A DNA stretch of 64,000 nt, from positions 1-64,000 of the forward strand of contig JAJPGV010000011.1 in NCBI GenBank assembly GCA_021325635.1. The letters run 5' to 3'. The position numbers and the translations under genes were made by a program. This DNA is from Chloroflexota bacterium. GTDB taxonomy: Bacteria; Chloroflexota; JAJPGV01. Shown piece by piece: positions 7,484 to 16,918 of the stretch (its first letter is position 1; each line of letters begins with the position of its first letter). The notes beneath the pieces are model-generated. The model saw only the letters and a program-made list of their open reading frames with translations. It did no database searches and was not told the DNA's origin.

Positions 7484-9849
7484 AGGCCAGAAGGTCCCGT
7501 CCCGCCAGCTCGAATGGCGCCGGAATGACGGTTTCGGCGTGCATGATCGTACGCGACGAAGCTGCAAATCTGGCCCGGGCGCTGGACTCTTTGCGCGGAT
7601 GCGTCGATGAAGTCGTCGTGGTCGACACCGGTTCCAAGGACAACACCGTCGCAATCGCGCGTTCGTTTGGCGCCCGCACCTTCGAAATCGACTGGGCCAA
7701 TGATTTCAGCGCCGCCCGCAATGCCTCGCTGCAACAGGCGAAAGGCTCGTGGATCCTCTACGTCGACGCCGACGAAGAGCTCCGTGAAACCCAGCCAGGA
7801 GCGCTGCGGCGGCTGTGCCGCTCCCTCCCGAAGAGCGCGGCCGGGGCGTTCGTGACCGTCCATTGCCCGGTCGATAGCCAGGGCATGGCCGAAGAGGTGG
7901 CGGCGCAGTGCCGGCTCTTCCGAAACTCCTTGGGCCTCCATTTCGAAGGCCGCATCCACGAGCAGCTGCGGCTGCCTTCCGGTCGAACCCCCAGCAACAT
8001 CGCGGCCCCGAGCGCGGACGTCAGCCTGTACCACTGGGGCTACATTCCCGACGGCGACCTCATGCAGCGCAAAGGCGATCGCAACCGGCAGCTGCTGGAG
8101 CTCACCATCGCCGAGGATCCACTCCAGCCGGCGCACCATTTCAACCTTGGCCGCCAGCTCGTGTGGGAGGGACGATTCGATCAAGCCATCGCTCCCCTGG
8201 AGCAGGCAATGGCTCTGTGGCGTGAGCAGGGCCAACGCATGGAGGGCTACGCAGCCGCGATGTTCTCCACCGCGGCGCTGGCCATCTCGAAAGTGTCGCC
8301 TCCGGCCGCCGTGCTCGATCTCTTGGCGCGCACGCCGGCGGATGCAGTCTCCTCGGAGCTCCTGTACGTAGCCGGGGTCGCCTGCCTTAAGGCCGGTGAG
8401 CTATCCCGTGCGGTCGATTTGCTGAATCGAGCCTGGCAGGACCCGACGCTGGCAAAGAGCACAGGAACCGACCCCTCAACCTCCGGCTGGCGACCGCTCG
8501 CCGCGCTGGCCGAAGCCTACGACGGGCTGGGGCAGCGCGGGCGGGCAAAGGAGGCCCTGGATCGAGCCCTCGCTCTCGCCCCCGGCCATCCCGAGGTGAC
8601 CCGGCTTGCCGGCAGCCTCTCCGGAGCCGGCGCACGCTGCACCGTTTCGGCCTGCATGATCGTGCGGGACGAGGAGCGGCATCTTCGCGAATCGCTGCAA
8701 CGCGTTCGCCCCGCGGTCGACGACCTGGTGATTGTCGATACCGGCTCAACGGACGCCACCGTAACCATCGCCCAGGAGTTCGGCGCACGTGTGTTCCATT
8801 TCCCCTGGTGCGACGACTTCTCGGCTGCCCGAAACGAGTCCCTCCGCCATGCCTTGGGCGAGTGGATCATCTGGGTCGATGCCGACGATGAGCTCGTGGA
8901 GCAGGAATCCGGGGCGCTGCGCCGGTTGTGCTCGGAAGCCCCGGACGGCGTCTCGGCGTACTGGGTTCCCTGCCACAGCGTCAACAATGCGGAGGGTGAG
9001 GTCGGGGTCATCGTGAGGCAATGCCGGCTCTTCCGCAACCACCACGGCATCGAGTTCCGGGGGCTGGTGCACGAGCAGCCGCTTCTGGCCACGGCTCCAC
9101 TCGACCAGGACAGGGTATTCGTGCGGCACTGGGGCTACGTGGCCGATCCCCAGGTGCTGGCGGCCAAGTGCGAGCGCAATCGCAAGCTGCTGGAACGGTC
9201 CATCGCCGAAGCGCCGAGCGACGCCTTCCTGTACTACAGCCTTGGCAAGCAATACGTATGGCAGCATGCCTACGAGCAGGCCCTCGACGTGCTCAATCGG
9301 GGCCTTCGACGCTGGGAGCAGCTTGGCTCGCCCGAAGCGCCGTACGTGGGGCCGATGTTCGCCGTGGCCGCCTGCTGCGCGCTCAACCTCAGCCGCAATC
9401 CGGAGGCGTTAGTACTGGAAGACAGGTGCCCTCCGGCGGCCGTTTCGTCCGACCTCCTCTACTACGCGGCGATCGCCTGCCAGCGGCTGGAACGCCCGGC
9501 TGAAGCCATCTCCCGCCTGGAACGAGCGATCGACGACCCCACCGTCCGTCAGAGCACGGAAACCGATCCCACTACTGCTACTTGGCGGCCACTGCTGCTG
9601 CTGTCACAGATCAAGCTTGCGCTTGGCAACCAGACGGAAGCTTATGAAGCGGCCAGGCGCGCCATCGAGCTCGTGCCCGATCGCGCGGACGTGCTCATGA
9701 GCTGGGCAACGCAGGCCTGGCGCAGCGGCCACCCAGCCGACGCCGAGCGCACCGCCCGACGCATCCTCGAGCGCGTCGCCGACGAAGCCTATCGTCAGCG
9801 AGCAGCCCAGCTCCTTCACGAGATACAGGCCGCCGCGGTGCCAACGTGA
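7480..9849 (+). CDS. Dual GT2 glycosyltransferase with TPR repeats
   Basis: A 789-residue protein with two GT2+TPR units: GT2 domains start near residue 9 (VSACMIVRDE, YVDADEEL) and near residue 386 (VSACMIVRDE, VIVDTGSTD, WVDADDEL). Both keep the acidic D-A-D metal site and the HWGY element, so both look catalytically competent. It starts with GTG overlapping the previous stop (GTGA), and its own stop overlaps the next gene in the same way, so the four genes from 2880 to 11579 are probably translationally coupled. An alternative start is the ATG at 7504. It is a paralogue of its neighbours by internal duplication. A flagellin-glycosylation role is inferred from position. Confidence 0.85.
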   Translation: MKARRSRPASSNGAGMTVSACMIVRDEAANLARALDSLRGCVDEVVVVDTGSKDNTVAIARSFGARTFEIDWANDFSAARNASLQQAKGSWILYVDADEELRETQPGALRRLCRSLPKSAAGAFVTVHCPVDSQGMAEEVAAQCRLFRNSLGLHFEGRIHEQLRLPSGRTPSNIAAPSADVSLYHWGYIPDGDLMQRKGDRNRQLLELTIAEDPLQPAHHFNLGRQLVWEGRFDQAIAPLEQAMALWREQGQRMEGYAAAMFSTAALAISKVSPPAAVLDLLARTPADAVSSELLYVAGVACLKAGELSRAVDLLNRAWQDPTLAKSTGTDPSTSGWRPLAALAEAYDGLGQRGRAKEALDRALALAPGHPEVTRLAGSLSGAGARCTVSACMIVRDEERHLRESLQRVRPAVDDLVIVDTGSTDATVTIAQEFGARVFHFPWCDDFSAARNESLRHALGEWIIWVDADDELVEQESGALRRLCSEAPDGVSAYWVPCHSVNNAEGEVGVIVRQCRLFRNHHGIEFRGLVHEQPLLATAPLDQDRVFVRHWGYVADPQVLAAKCERNRKLLERSIAEAPSDAFLYYSLGKQYVWQHAYEQALDVLNRGLRRWEQLGSPEAPYVGPMFAVAACCALNLSRNPEALVLEDRCPPAAVSSDLLYYAAIACQRLERPAEAISRLERAIDDPTVRQSTETDPTTATWRPLLLLSQIKLALGNQTEAYEAARRAIELVPDRADVLMSWATQAWRSGHPADAERTARRILERVADEAYRQRAAQLLHEIQAAAVPT

Positions 9850-11579
9850 GCAAGAGACGGTATTCGAAGCGGAGGCCCGCTGCCGTCCAGCGGCAGTCGA
9901 GCCCACGGCCCACGCCTCTGGGGGACGCGTCGAGGGGTTTGTCCGAGCCGGCCCATGCCCTCCTCGGCGGCCAGGATTCGATTCACATCTCAGCGTGCCT
10001 GATCGTGAAGGACGAGGAGCGCAACATCGCGCGCTGCTTGAGCTCGCTCCGTCCCCTGGTCGATGAGGTTATCGTCGTCGACACCGGCTCATCCGACCGA
10101 ACGGCCGAGATCGCTCGGGAATTCGGCGCCAGCGTCCACCACTTCGCCTGGTGCGATGATTTCGCGGCGGCTCGGAATGCCTCGATCGAGCGCGCCAGCG
10201 GCGAATGGGTGGTGTGGGTCGATGCCGACGAAGAGCTGATGGAGCAGACCCCCGGCTCTCTGCGCCGCCTGTGCAGCGTACGAGATTCCAGCGACGGCTA
10301 CCTCGTGAGCTGCAAGAGCCTGTCCAACGAGCTCGGCGACATTGGCACGATCATCCGCCAGTTCCGGCTGTTCCGCAACCATCGCGGGCTGCGCTTCGAC
10401 GGCCGCATTCACGAGCACCTGATCCCGCCTGGCAGCTCGCGCCAGGTGCAGCTCATCCCGCAAGAAGACGTGTGGATCCGGCACTGGGGCTACATCCCCA
10501 CGGGTGACGTCCTCAAGCGCAAGCGCGACCGCAACTTCCCACTGCTGCAGCTCTCGGCGGCCGAGCATCCTGACGACCCTTTCATCCATTACAACCTCGG
10601 CAAGCAGTACAATGCCGAGCACCGATTCGAACCTGGCCTCGAAGCGCTGCGCAAGGCCATCGACCTGTGGACCCGGCAGGGCCAAACACCCTATGCGTTC
10701 GTCGGCAACATGTTTGCGCTGGCCATCAACGCCGCCGTCGAACTCGGGGAGAACGAGTTGGCGATTGAGATCGAGGCGTTGACGCCGGCGATGTTCCGGT
10801 CGTCGGATGTGCTGTTTCAGGCCGGGGTGGCGTTGATGCGGCTGCAGCGCCTGGACGAAGCCATGGAGCGCCTGAACCGCGCGTGGCAAGACCCTGTCGC
10901 GGCAGCTGGCATTGAAGTGGACCCCTCGAGCTCGACGTGGAGGCCGTTGGGCGCCCTGACGCACATCTACGTGGAAACCGGCAGACTGGCGGAAGCCTAC
11001 GCTACGGCGAAACGAGCGTACGAGCTGGCGCCCACACGGCCCAACATCCTCTACGCCCTGGCCTTCGTCTGCGGACGCATGGGGCACACCGATGAGGCCG
11101 CGCGCTGGGCTCGCGAGCTCATCGCCGGTGAGCTCGACGAGGGATTCAAGTCCCAGGCTCGCCGCATCCTGGTCAACATTGGCCGAGGAACAGGCAACGC
11201 CGGCCTGGTCCTGGAGGCGTTTTCCGGCCCCATCCACGGCCTGACCGAGGAGGAAGCGGTCGCCATCCGGGCGGAAGCTCACGCCCAGGCGGGCAATCTT
11301 CAAGCGCAATACGACACCCTTGATGCCGGCTGCCGACAATTCCCGTCGAACAGCTCGATTCGCCTGGCGCTGGCCGCCGTGCTCGAGTCACAGGGCTATG
11401 TCCAGCCAGCCATCAACGTCCTGTCTGCCGGACTCGATCAGCCGGCGCCCAGCAGCGAGCTCTATCAACGGCTGGGCGTGCTGTTAGCCAAAGCGGGACG
11501 TCTCGAAGACGCTGCCAACGCCTTCACCCTGGCCGCGATCCCGGCGGCCGAGCACTCCACGGAAGCCGTCGAGGTCTAG
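9846..11579 (+). CDS. GT2 glycosyltransferase with TPR repeats
   Basis: A 577-residue single-unit paralogue. A basic N-terminal tail of about 45 residues leads into one GT2 domain (ISACLIVKDEERN, VVDTGSSD, WVDADEEL, GRIHEHL, RHWGY). About 350 residues of TPR-like helices follow. The GTG start overlaps the previous stop (GTGA), and the N-terminus (MSKRRYSKRR) resembles that of the gene at 4529 (MSKQRPRRR). The organisation is the same as the first gene of the array and SunS-like. The acceptor and sugar are unknown; flagellin is the likeliest acceptor by context. Confidence 0.85.
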   Translation: MSKRRYSKRRPAAVQRQSSPRPTPLGDASRGLSEPAHALLGGQDSIHISACLIVKDEERNIARCLSSLRPLVDEVIVVDTGSSDRTAEIAREFGASVHHFAWCDDFAAARNASIERASGEWVVWVDADEELMEQTPGSLRRLCSVRDSSDGYLVSCKSLSNELGDIGTIIRQFRLFRNHRGLRFDGRIHEHLIPPGSSRQVQLIPQEDVWIRHWGYIPTGDVLKRKRDRNFPLLQLSAAEHPDDPFIHYNLGKQYNAEHRFEPGLEALRKAIDLWTRQGQTPYAFVGNMFALAINAAVELGENELAIEIEALTPAMFRSSDVLFQAGVALMRLQRLDEAMERLNRAWQDPVAAAGIEVDPSSSTWRPLGALTHIYVETGRLAEAYATAKRAYELAPTRPNILYALAFVCGRMGHTDEAARWARELIAGELDEGFKSQARRILVNIGRGTGNAGLVLEAFSGPIHGLTEEEAVAIRAEAHAQAGNLQAQYDTLDAGCRQFPSNSSIRLALAAVLESQGYVQPAINVLSAGLDQPAPSSELYQRLGVLLAKAGRLEDAANAFTLAAIPAAEHSTEAVEV

Positions 11580-11583
11580 CGAC

Positions 11584-14500
11584 ATGGCCAAGATGAAGCC
11601 ACAGAAGCAGACGAGCCGGCCGCGCCTGAGCATCGTCATCCCAGCGTATCGCGCCACGACCCTGGCACGCTGCTTGGAAAGCGCCCGCGCAACGACGGTC
11701 GAGTGCGAGATCGTCGTCGTGGACGACGCTTCCCCGGACGACCTGCGATCCGTCGTAGAGCCGCAGGCGGCGGCCGATCGTCGCCTGCGATTCGTCCGCA
11801 ACCCTTCCAACCTGGGCATACCGGCCAACTTCAATCAATCGCTGCGGCAGGCCCGCGGACGGTACATCTGCATGCTCGGCGACGACGACGAGTTCCTACC
11901 CGGAAACTTCGAGAAGAAGCTGGCGCTGCTTGACGCCAATGCGGATATCGGCTTCGTGTATTCGCGCTGGAACGGTGTCGACGAGAACGGCCAGGTCATC
12001 AACGGCGGATCGGGGCTGCATGCCAAGCTGTCGTACCTAGGCGGCCGGCGAGAATTTGCCGACCTGTTTACGGGCAACTACATCAATCTGGCCACGATTG
12101 TCTTCAGACGCCGGCTGTTCGAGGAGCACGGCGGCTTCGACGAGGGCATCATCACCCTGTGCGACTGGGATCTTTTCCTGCGCTGGGCGTATCACTGCAA
12201 GACCGCGTTTCTCGCCGAGCCGCTGGCCAACGTGATGAGCCATCAGGCCAGCGACACCAACCAACGCGGGATCCGGCAGCAGCAGTTTGCCAGGGACAAG
12301 CTGCAGGTGTGGCGCAAATGGCTCATCGAGCGCGAACCGCCGCTGGCCATCGACGAGGAAACCTGGCTCCGAATGGCGCAGTTCTACAACGCCGACCTGG
12401 CACACTGGTTCGGCGAGGATGCCTCGACCATCAACCAGTATCGTCAGCAGTTCGACGAGCTGCAGCGGGACTACCAGGACCGGATGCCACGCCGCTATGC
12501 GCAGGCCGCGGCTCAGTTCAGCCAGCTCAAGCCGGAGGGACGAGCCCGGACCGGCAATCGCCCCAAGCTGAGCATCCTGGTGCCTGCTTACAACCGGCCC
12601 GACATGCTGAGCGAATGCCTCGACAGCTTGGCGAGCGCGCCGGCCGACTGCGAGATCCTCGTCGTAGATGACTGCTCACCGACAGACCTCAGCGCCACCG
12701 TGGCCCGCTTCTCAGAGCAGGATCCTCGCATCTCTTTCGTACGAAACGAGACCAACCTCGGTCCGACGAAGAATTTCAACAAGGCCATTTCGCTCGCTCG
12801 AGGAAGCTGCTTCTGCATCCTGGGCGATGACGAGACCGTCCTGCCAGGCAACTTCGAGAAGAAGCTGGCCATCCTGGATGCTCATCCCGAGGTCGGCCTG
12901 GTCTACTCCCGCCACTTCTACACCGACGGCGCGAACCAGAACATGGGGCTGGCGTTGTGGCCAGGGATGGTTCACTACTCCTACATCGGCGGTCGAGACG
13001 AGTTCCGCGACCTGCTGCCCTGGAACTACATCTCCCTTCATTCGGTGGTGTATCGCAAAGCGCTATGGGAGCGGTACGGCGGCTTCGACGAGGCCATTAC
13101 CGAATGCGGCAACGACTGGGAAATGAACATCCGTTACTCCTTCTACAGCCAGACGGCCTACATCGACGAGCCGCTGCTGAACGTCCGCGTCCACGAAGGA
13201 GCCACTACGCGGCGCATGGGCTTGCTGCAGGAGAAGCTGGCCTCCGGCCGGATTGAAGTTTGGCGGAACTGGCTGGTCAAGCGTGACGAGCCCATAATCC
13301 TGGACGACCGCGGCTGGGCGCACATGTACAACCTCTACGTCCGCGACCTCAACTTCTGGTTTCAGAACCGTCCGGATCTGGTCCAGAAGTGGCTGACCGA
13401 ATTCGATGGTTTGAAGCGGGAGGCGAGCGCCCAGGCGTCCAAGCACTTTGTGGAACGGGTCCCCTGGGCAACGACGCCGGTCGCGCAGCACCCCGCACCG
13501 CCTACGGTTCAAGCGGTGACAGCGGAAGGCCAACAGAGCGCCGCGCCGTCTCCTGCTGGCCCCACTCCAACTCCTGTTGCCTGGGAGGGCGGCTTCTTCG
13601 AGACGCACAGTCTGGCGCTGGTGAACCGCGAGCTCGCCCTGGCCATGCTGCGCACCGGGGAGGTTGACGTCAGCATTACCCTGCGTGAGCTGGAGCCCAT
13701 CAAGTTCGACCCGCGGGCCGACCCCACGCTGGCTCCGCTGGTGAACCGTGTTGGAAAGGCGTTGGCTGGCGGTCCGGCGGTCTACATCCGCCACGCCTGG
13801 CCTCCGGTTTTCGAACGTCCGGCCGCGGGCAAGTGGGTCATGGTCCAGCCCTGGGAGTACGGCGCCCTGCCCACGGATTGGGTTGCCCCCATGCGCGACC
13901 AGGTCGACGAGATCTGGGCCTACAGCAACGCCGTTCGGCAGATGTACATCGACAGTGGAGTGCCGGGCGAAAAGGTCTTTGTGGTGCCCTGTGGCATCGA
14001 TCGTCGCCACTTTCGGCCCGGCGTCAAGCCGGTGGACCTGCCTACCAAGAAGTCGGTCCGTTTCCTGTTCGTGGGCGGCACCATCTGGCGAAAGGGCATC
14101 GACCTGCTGCTCGAGGCTTACACCAAGACCTTCCGCCGAACCGACGACGTTTGCCTCGTGATCAAGGACATGGGCCAGGACTCTTTTTACCGGGGCCAAA
14201 CGGCAGCCGAAACCATTTCCCGGCTCCAGGCAGACCCCCTTGCGCCCGAGATCCTGTACGTCACGGGGACGTTGCGCGACAGCGAGATGGCTTCGCTGTA
14301 CAACGCCTGCACGGCTCTCGTGCACCCTTACCGGGGTGAGGGATTCGGGCTGCCGGTAGCCGAGGCGATGGCCTGCGGGCTGCCGGTGGTCGTCACCCGC
14401 GGAGGGGCCTGCGACGACTTCTGCAGCGACATCACCGCCTATTTCGTGGACGCCACACGCGTGCCGATCTCCCTTCAGATGGAGACGAGCGGGACGCCCT

Positions 14501-16908
14501 GGGTGCTGAGCGCCAACGTCGAGGCTCTGGCCGAGCAGATGCGCGCGGTCTTCGAGGCGCCTGGCGAGGCTCGTGTACGGGGCACCCGCGCCTGCGAATG
14601 GGTTCATCAGAACCTGTCCTGGGAGGCGGCCGCCGACAAGGCCCTGGCGCGCATTCGTGCGCTCGGCGGAAGCAGCTCGCCCAGCCCGACCACCTCCGAG
14701 CAGAAGATCGTCATCTCCGCCAGCGACGGTAAGAACGCAGCGCGTGCGGCCTTCGAGCAGGGCAAGGTCGCCATCAACAATGGAGACAATCAAGCGGGTG
14801 AAGAGCACCTCATGCGCGCCGTGGAGCTGGACCCGGACCTGGCCAGCGCCTGGTACCTGATCGGCGCCGCCCGCATGAACCTCGGCCGGACCCGCGACGC
14901 CATCCCGGCCTATGAGAAGGCGGTAGCCCTGCGGCCGGACGTCAGCGATTTTCACAACGGTCTCGGCAGCGCGCTGTCGATGACCGAGGAGGGCGTGCAG
15001 CGCTCGGCCGAGTGCTTCCAACAAGCGTGGCGGCTCGATCCCAATAACGTTCGCGCCTGGCTGAACTGGGCCGACGTCGCGCTGCTGTTTGGGGACTGGA
15101 ACGCCGCTCAAATCGCGGTGGAGCAGGTTCGCAGGCTTGCGCCGAACGACGAGCAGCTGCACTGGCTCGAGCACGACCTGGCCAACGACAAGGCCGTGGC
15201 AAACGCCGAGATCCGGCCCATTCCCCCCGCGCCTGAGCTCGACCGGTTGGCATACCGGCCGCTGATCAGCGTGCTCGTCCCGATCCACGACGTCCCAGTG
15301 ACGTATTTTGAAGAGCTGGTGGAGTCGCTGCTGCAGCAGAGCTACCCGAACTGGGAGCTCTGCGCGGTGGATGATGCGTCCACCGACGACCAGCTGAAGG
15401 CGTATCTACGCGAGGCGCAGCTCAAGGACTCGCGCATCCGGGTCACCTTCCTCAGCGAAGGCAGGCGAATCTCAGGCGCAACCAACGTGGCGCTGGACAT
15501 GGCCGAGGGAGAGTACGTGGCCTTCCTCGACCACGACGACCTGCTCGATCCGGAGGCCTTCATCTACGTTGCCGGCGCCCTGAACGACGATCCGAGTCTC
15601 GACGTGGTGTACAGCGACGAGGACAAGCTGACCCTCGACGGCCATTACGTGGAGCCGCATTTCAAACAGGGCTGGTCGCCGCAGCTGCTGCTGTCGAGCA
15701 TGTACATTCCGCACCTGCTCGTCATCCGGCGCCACGTCGTGCAACAAGCCGGCGGGCTGCGCTCCGAATACGACGGGGCGCAGGACTTCGACCTGGCGCT
15801 GCGCGTGACGGAGCTCACGCAGCGCATCCGCCACGTCCCGGTCATGCTGTATCACTGGCGGCGCATCCCCGGATCGACCGCGGTGAGCATCGATGAGAAG
15901 CCGTACGCCTTTTACGCCGGCCAGCGGGCAGTCACCGATGCGCTGAAACGGCGAGGCATCGATGGGACTGTCGACCTTGGCTACTACCCCTGCACCTACC
16001 GAGTGCGCATGACCCTTCCGCCGAATCCGAAGGTCAGCGTCATCATCCCTACGCGCGACCGCGCCGACTCGCTTCGCCGCTGCATCACCTCGGTCGATGG
16101 CTCACGGCAGGACGCGAGCGTCGAGTACATCGTCGTGGACAACGGCAGCGTCGATCCGGGGGCGCGCCAGCTGCTTCAGCAAATCGAGGCTGCGCCCAAC
16201 GGCAAGGTCATCAGCTACAACGAGCCGTTCAATTACGCGGCCATGAATAACCTCGGCGCTCGCCATGCCAGCGGCGACCTGCTCCTCTTCATGCACGACG
16301 ACATCCAGCCGGCTCGCGAAGGCTGGCTGCAGGCGCTGCTGGAGTTCGGCCTCTTTCCGGGAATCGGCGCCGTCGGCTGCTGCCTGATCTTCGGCTCGGG
16401 GGAGCATCGTATTCAGCACGCAGGCATGGTGCTGGGGCTGGCCGGCGTGGCCGGGAACCTGCACCGCGGCATGCCCTGGGCACACACCGCTATCCTGGGT
16501 CCGAGGCGTATCACGAACTATTCGGCTGTGAGCTTCGCCTGCGGCATGGTTCCTCGCGCGGCGTTCGATGCGATTGGCGGATTCGACGAGGCCTTCGCCC
16601 GCGAGTTTGGCGACGTCGACTTCTGCCTCCGCCTACGGCAGGCGGGGCTTGGGATCGTCTACACGCCATTCGCCACGATGATCCACCACACCGCTCTACC
16701 CTGGCAGATCAGCCACACCGGGCCAAACGACTCACCCGAAGCCAAACTGATGGTTGAGCGTTGGGGCGATCTCATCGAAGACGACCCCTTCTTCAATCCG
16801 AACATTCCCAGGGTGAGCGAAGACTTCACCCGCTGGCACTCTATCCACTACCCCAACATCGCCCCCCGCGTGCTCGAGCTGCGGCGGCGGGTCGCAATTC
16901 CGAGCTGA
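11584..16908 (+). CDS. Giant multi-domain glycosyltransferase (GT2-GT2-GT4-TPR-GT2-GT2)
   Basis: A 1774-residue protein with five glycosyltransferase modules. GT2-1 begins near residue 13 (LSIVIPAYRA, VVVDDASPDD, GDDDEF). GT2-2 begins near 328 (LSILVPAYNRP, VVDDCSPTDL, GDDETV). A Pro-rich linker leads to a GT4 module (about 665-1030; FLFVGGTIWRKG, HPYRGEGFGLPVAEAMACG). TPRs cover about 1050-1200. GT2-3 begins near 1224 (ISVLVPIHD, AVDDASTDD, LDHDDLLD) and GT2-4 near 1481 (VSVIIPTRDRADS, VVDNGSVD, MHDDIQP). Such fusions usually assemble a whole oligosaccharide repeat. The ATG is 5 nt after the previous stop, so it belongs to the same operon. It probably extends or builds the glycan whose first sugars are placed by the upstream enzymes; that division of labour is inference. 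Confidence 0.88.
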   Translation: MAKMKPQKQTSRPRLSIVIPAYRATTLARCLESARATTVECEIVVVDDASPDDLRSVVEPQAAADRRLRFVRNPSNLGIPANFNQSLRQARGRYICMLGDDDEFLPGNFEKKLALLDANADIGFVYSRWNGVDENGQVINGGSGLHAKLSYLGGRREFADLFTGNYINLATIVFRRRLFEEHGGFDEGIITLCDWDLFLRWAYHCKTAFLAEPLANVMSHQASDTNQRGIRQQQFARDKLQVWRKWLIEREPPLAIDEETWLRMAQFYNADLAHWFGEDASTINQYRQQFDELQRDYQDRMPRRYAQAAAQFSQLKPEGRARTGNRPKLSILVPAYNRPDMLSECLDSLASAPADCEILVVDDCSPTDLSATVARFSEQDPRISFVRNETNLGPTKNFNKAISLARGSCFCILGDDETVLPGNFEKKLAILDAHPEVGLVYSRHFYTDGANQNMGLALWPGMVHYSYIGGRDEFRDLLPWNYISLHSVVYRKALWERYGGFDEAITECGNDWEMNIRYSFYSQTAYIDEPLLNVRVHEGATTRRMGLLQEKLASGRIEVWRNWLVKRDEPIILDDRGWAHMYNLYVRDLNFWFQNRPDLVQKWLTEFDGLKREASAQASKHFVERVPWATTPVAQHPAPPTVQAVTAEGQQSAAPSPAGPTPTPVAWEGGFFETHSLALVNRELALAMLRTGEVDVSITLRELEPIKFDPRADPTLAPLVNRVGKALAGGPAVYIRHAWPPVFERPAAGKWVMVQPWEYGALPTDWVAPMRDQVDEIWAYSNAVRQMYIDSGVPGEKVFVVPCGIDRRHFRPGVKPVDLPTKKSVRFLFVGGTIWRKGIDLLLEAYTKTFRRTDDVCLVIKDMGQDSFYRGQTAAETISRLQADPLAPEILYVTGTLRDSEMASLYNACTALVHPYRGEGFGLPVAEAMACGLPVVVTRGGACDDFCSDITAYFVDATRVPISLQMETSGTPWVLSANVEALAEQMRAVFEAPGEARVRGTRACEWVHQNLSWEAAADKALARIRALGGSSSPSPTTSEQKIVISASDGKNAARAAFEQGKVAINNGDNQAGEEHLMRAVELDPDLASAWYLIGAARMNLGRTRDAIPAYEKAVALRPDVSDFHNGLGSALSMTEEGVQRSAECFQQAWRLDPNNVRAWLNWADVALLFGDWNAAQIAVEQVRRLAPNDEQLHWLEHDLANDKAVANAEIRPIPPAPELDRLAYRPLISVLVPIHDVPVTYFEELVESLLQQSYPNWELCAVDDASTDDQLKAYLREAQLKDSRIRVTFLSEGRRISGATNVALDMAEGEYVAFLDHDDLLDPEAFIYVAGALNDDPSLDVVYSDEDKLTLDGHYVEPHFKQGWSPQLLLSSMYIPHLLVIRRHVVQQAGGLRSEYDGAQDFDLALRVTELTQRIRHVPVMLYHWRRIPGSTAVSIDEKPYAFYAGQRAVTDALKRRGIDGTVDLGYYPCTYRVRMTLPPNPKVSVIIPTRDRADSLRRCITSVDGSRQDASVEYIVVDNGSVDPGARQLLQQIEAAPNGKVISYNEPFNYAAMNNLGARHASGDLLLFMHDDIQPAREGWLQALLEFGLFPGIGAVGCCLIFGSGEHRIQHAGMVLGLAGVAGNLHRGMPWAHTAILGPRRITNYSAVSFACGMVPRAAFDAIGGFDEAFAREFGDVDFCLRLRQAGLGIVYTPFATMIHHTALPWQISHTGPNDSPEAKLMVERWGDLIEDDPFFNPNIPRVSEDFTRWHSIHYPNIAPRVLELRRRVAIPS

Positions 16909-16918
16909 GAGGACTCGA

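Noticed and set aside
13063-15288. A 741-codon open frame on the minus strand
   Set aside because: It lies wholly antisense to the giant glycosyltransferase, whose domains are continuous. Long antisense frames are expected at this GC content, and the translation shows no recognisable domain.
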